From an uncultured Candidatus Melainabacteria bacterium (GTDB lineage: Bacteria > Cyanobacteriota > Vampirovibrionia > Gastranaerophilales > Gastranaerophilaceae): DNA of 19,724 nucleotides. The stretch is taken from the NCBI GenBank assembly GCA_934777245.1, contig CAKVND010000043.1, positions 1 through 19,724 on the forward strand. The letters run 5' to 3'. The translations under genes were made by a program, and so were the position numbers. The notes under the pieces are model-generated. The model saw only the letters and a program-made list of their open reading frames with translations, ran no database searches and was not told the origin of the DNA. The first letter of the stretch is position 1. Each line of letters begins with the position of its first letter. This document shows positions 19,520 to 19,724 of this stretch, piece after piece.

Positions 19520-19724
19520 TTTTTTAAAGTTTTTGCACCAAAAACAAATATATATAATTATCTCCGTTCTATTCTCATCCCTTACGACAAAAAGTTTTTT
19601 GATTAATTGAAAATAAATCAACCAAATAAATGATGGGAAACATGCAAACATGATGTAAAGTATAAGAGGTACTAATAGTATTAATTTTAGTATCATCTTG
19701 GTGAGGTAGGTAAAATTGAAGAAA

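Noticed and set aside
19463..19696. 77-codon minus-strand frame with a hydrophobic N-terminus
   Set aside because: No SD, it overlaps the end of the XRE gene, and its last third is encoded by a REP hairpin. A small membrane protein truncated by the REP is possible but not supported.

Overview
The window is an AT-rich (about 30% G+C by eye) bacterial chromosome segment using the standard code. Several proteins carry a short N-terminal (V/I/P)(S/T)F-x-G tag (VSFNG, SPTFGA, ISFTGY). I associate this tag with gut Vampirovibrionia/Melainabacteria (Candidatus Gastranaerophilales). That assignment is inference; no rRNA or ribosomal protein gene is present to confirm it.

Layout. Positions 1-1621 hold two hypothetical genes, one SFNG-tagged and one membrane-anchored. 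Positions 1653-2242 hold a REPIN (paired inverted REP hairpins) fused to the 5' end of a RAYT transposase gene. Positions 2243-3058 carry no long gene, but contain REP remnants and what looks like a complete type I toxin-antitoxin locus: a 23-residue hydrophobic peptide gene on the minus strand with its SD locked in a hairpin, overlapped by a plus-strand antisense RNA with its own promoter and terminator. Positions 3059-10259 are an accessory block: a kinase-like protein, two tagged or hypothetical proteins, a lethal-factor-type zinc peptidase, a DUF4143 ATPase and a deiminase-fold (PAD/agmatine deiminase superfamily) protein. REPINs lie in the gaps between these genes. Positions 10514-17291 are more conventional: riboflavin synthase, an acyltransferase-3 and secreted GH13 pair, a TPR protein and a glycine-zipper membrane protein. 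Positions 17342-19724 hold a Fic protein, a dense cluster of at least four REP hairpin families with a gene remnant, a small coiled-coil protein and an XRE regulator.

How it works together. The RAYT and its flanking GTAGGTCGTGTT hairpins form a REPIN-RAYT system with five full copies and several fragments here. Stems differ between copies by paired changes, so the hairpins look selected. The kinase-like, peptidase, deiminase and Fic proteins are a set of predicted protein modifiers that could act as effectors. Three unlinked accessory genes share a promoter of fixed geometry (GCAATTTT-14 nt-CTTTATWTA), and two others share a 5' block of about 55 bp. ribE and the GH13 gene have an extended -10 placed so that transcription would start at the ATG, suggesting leaderless mRNAs.
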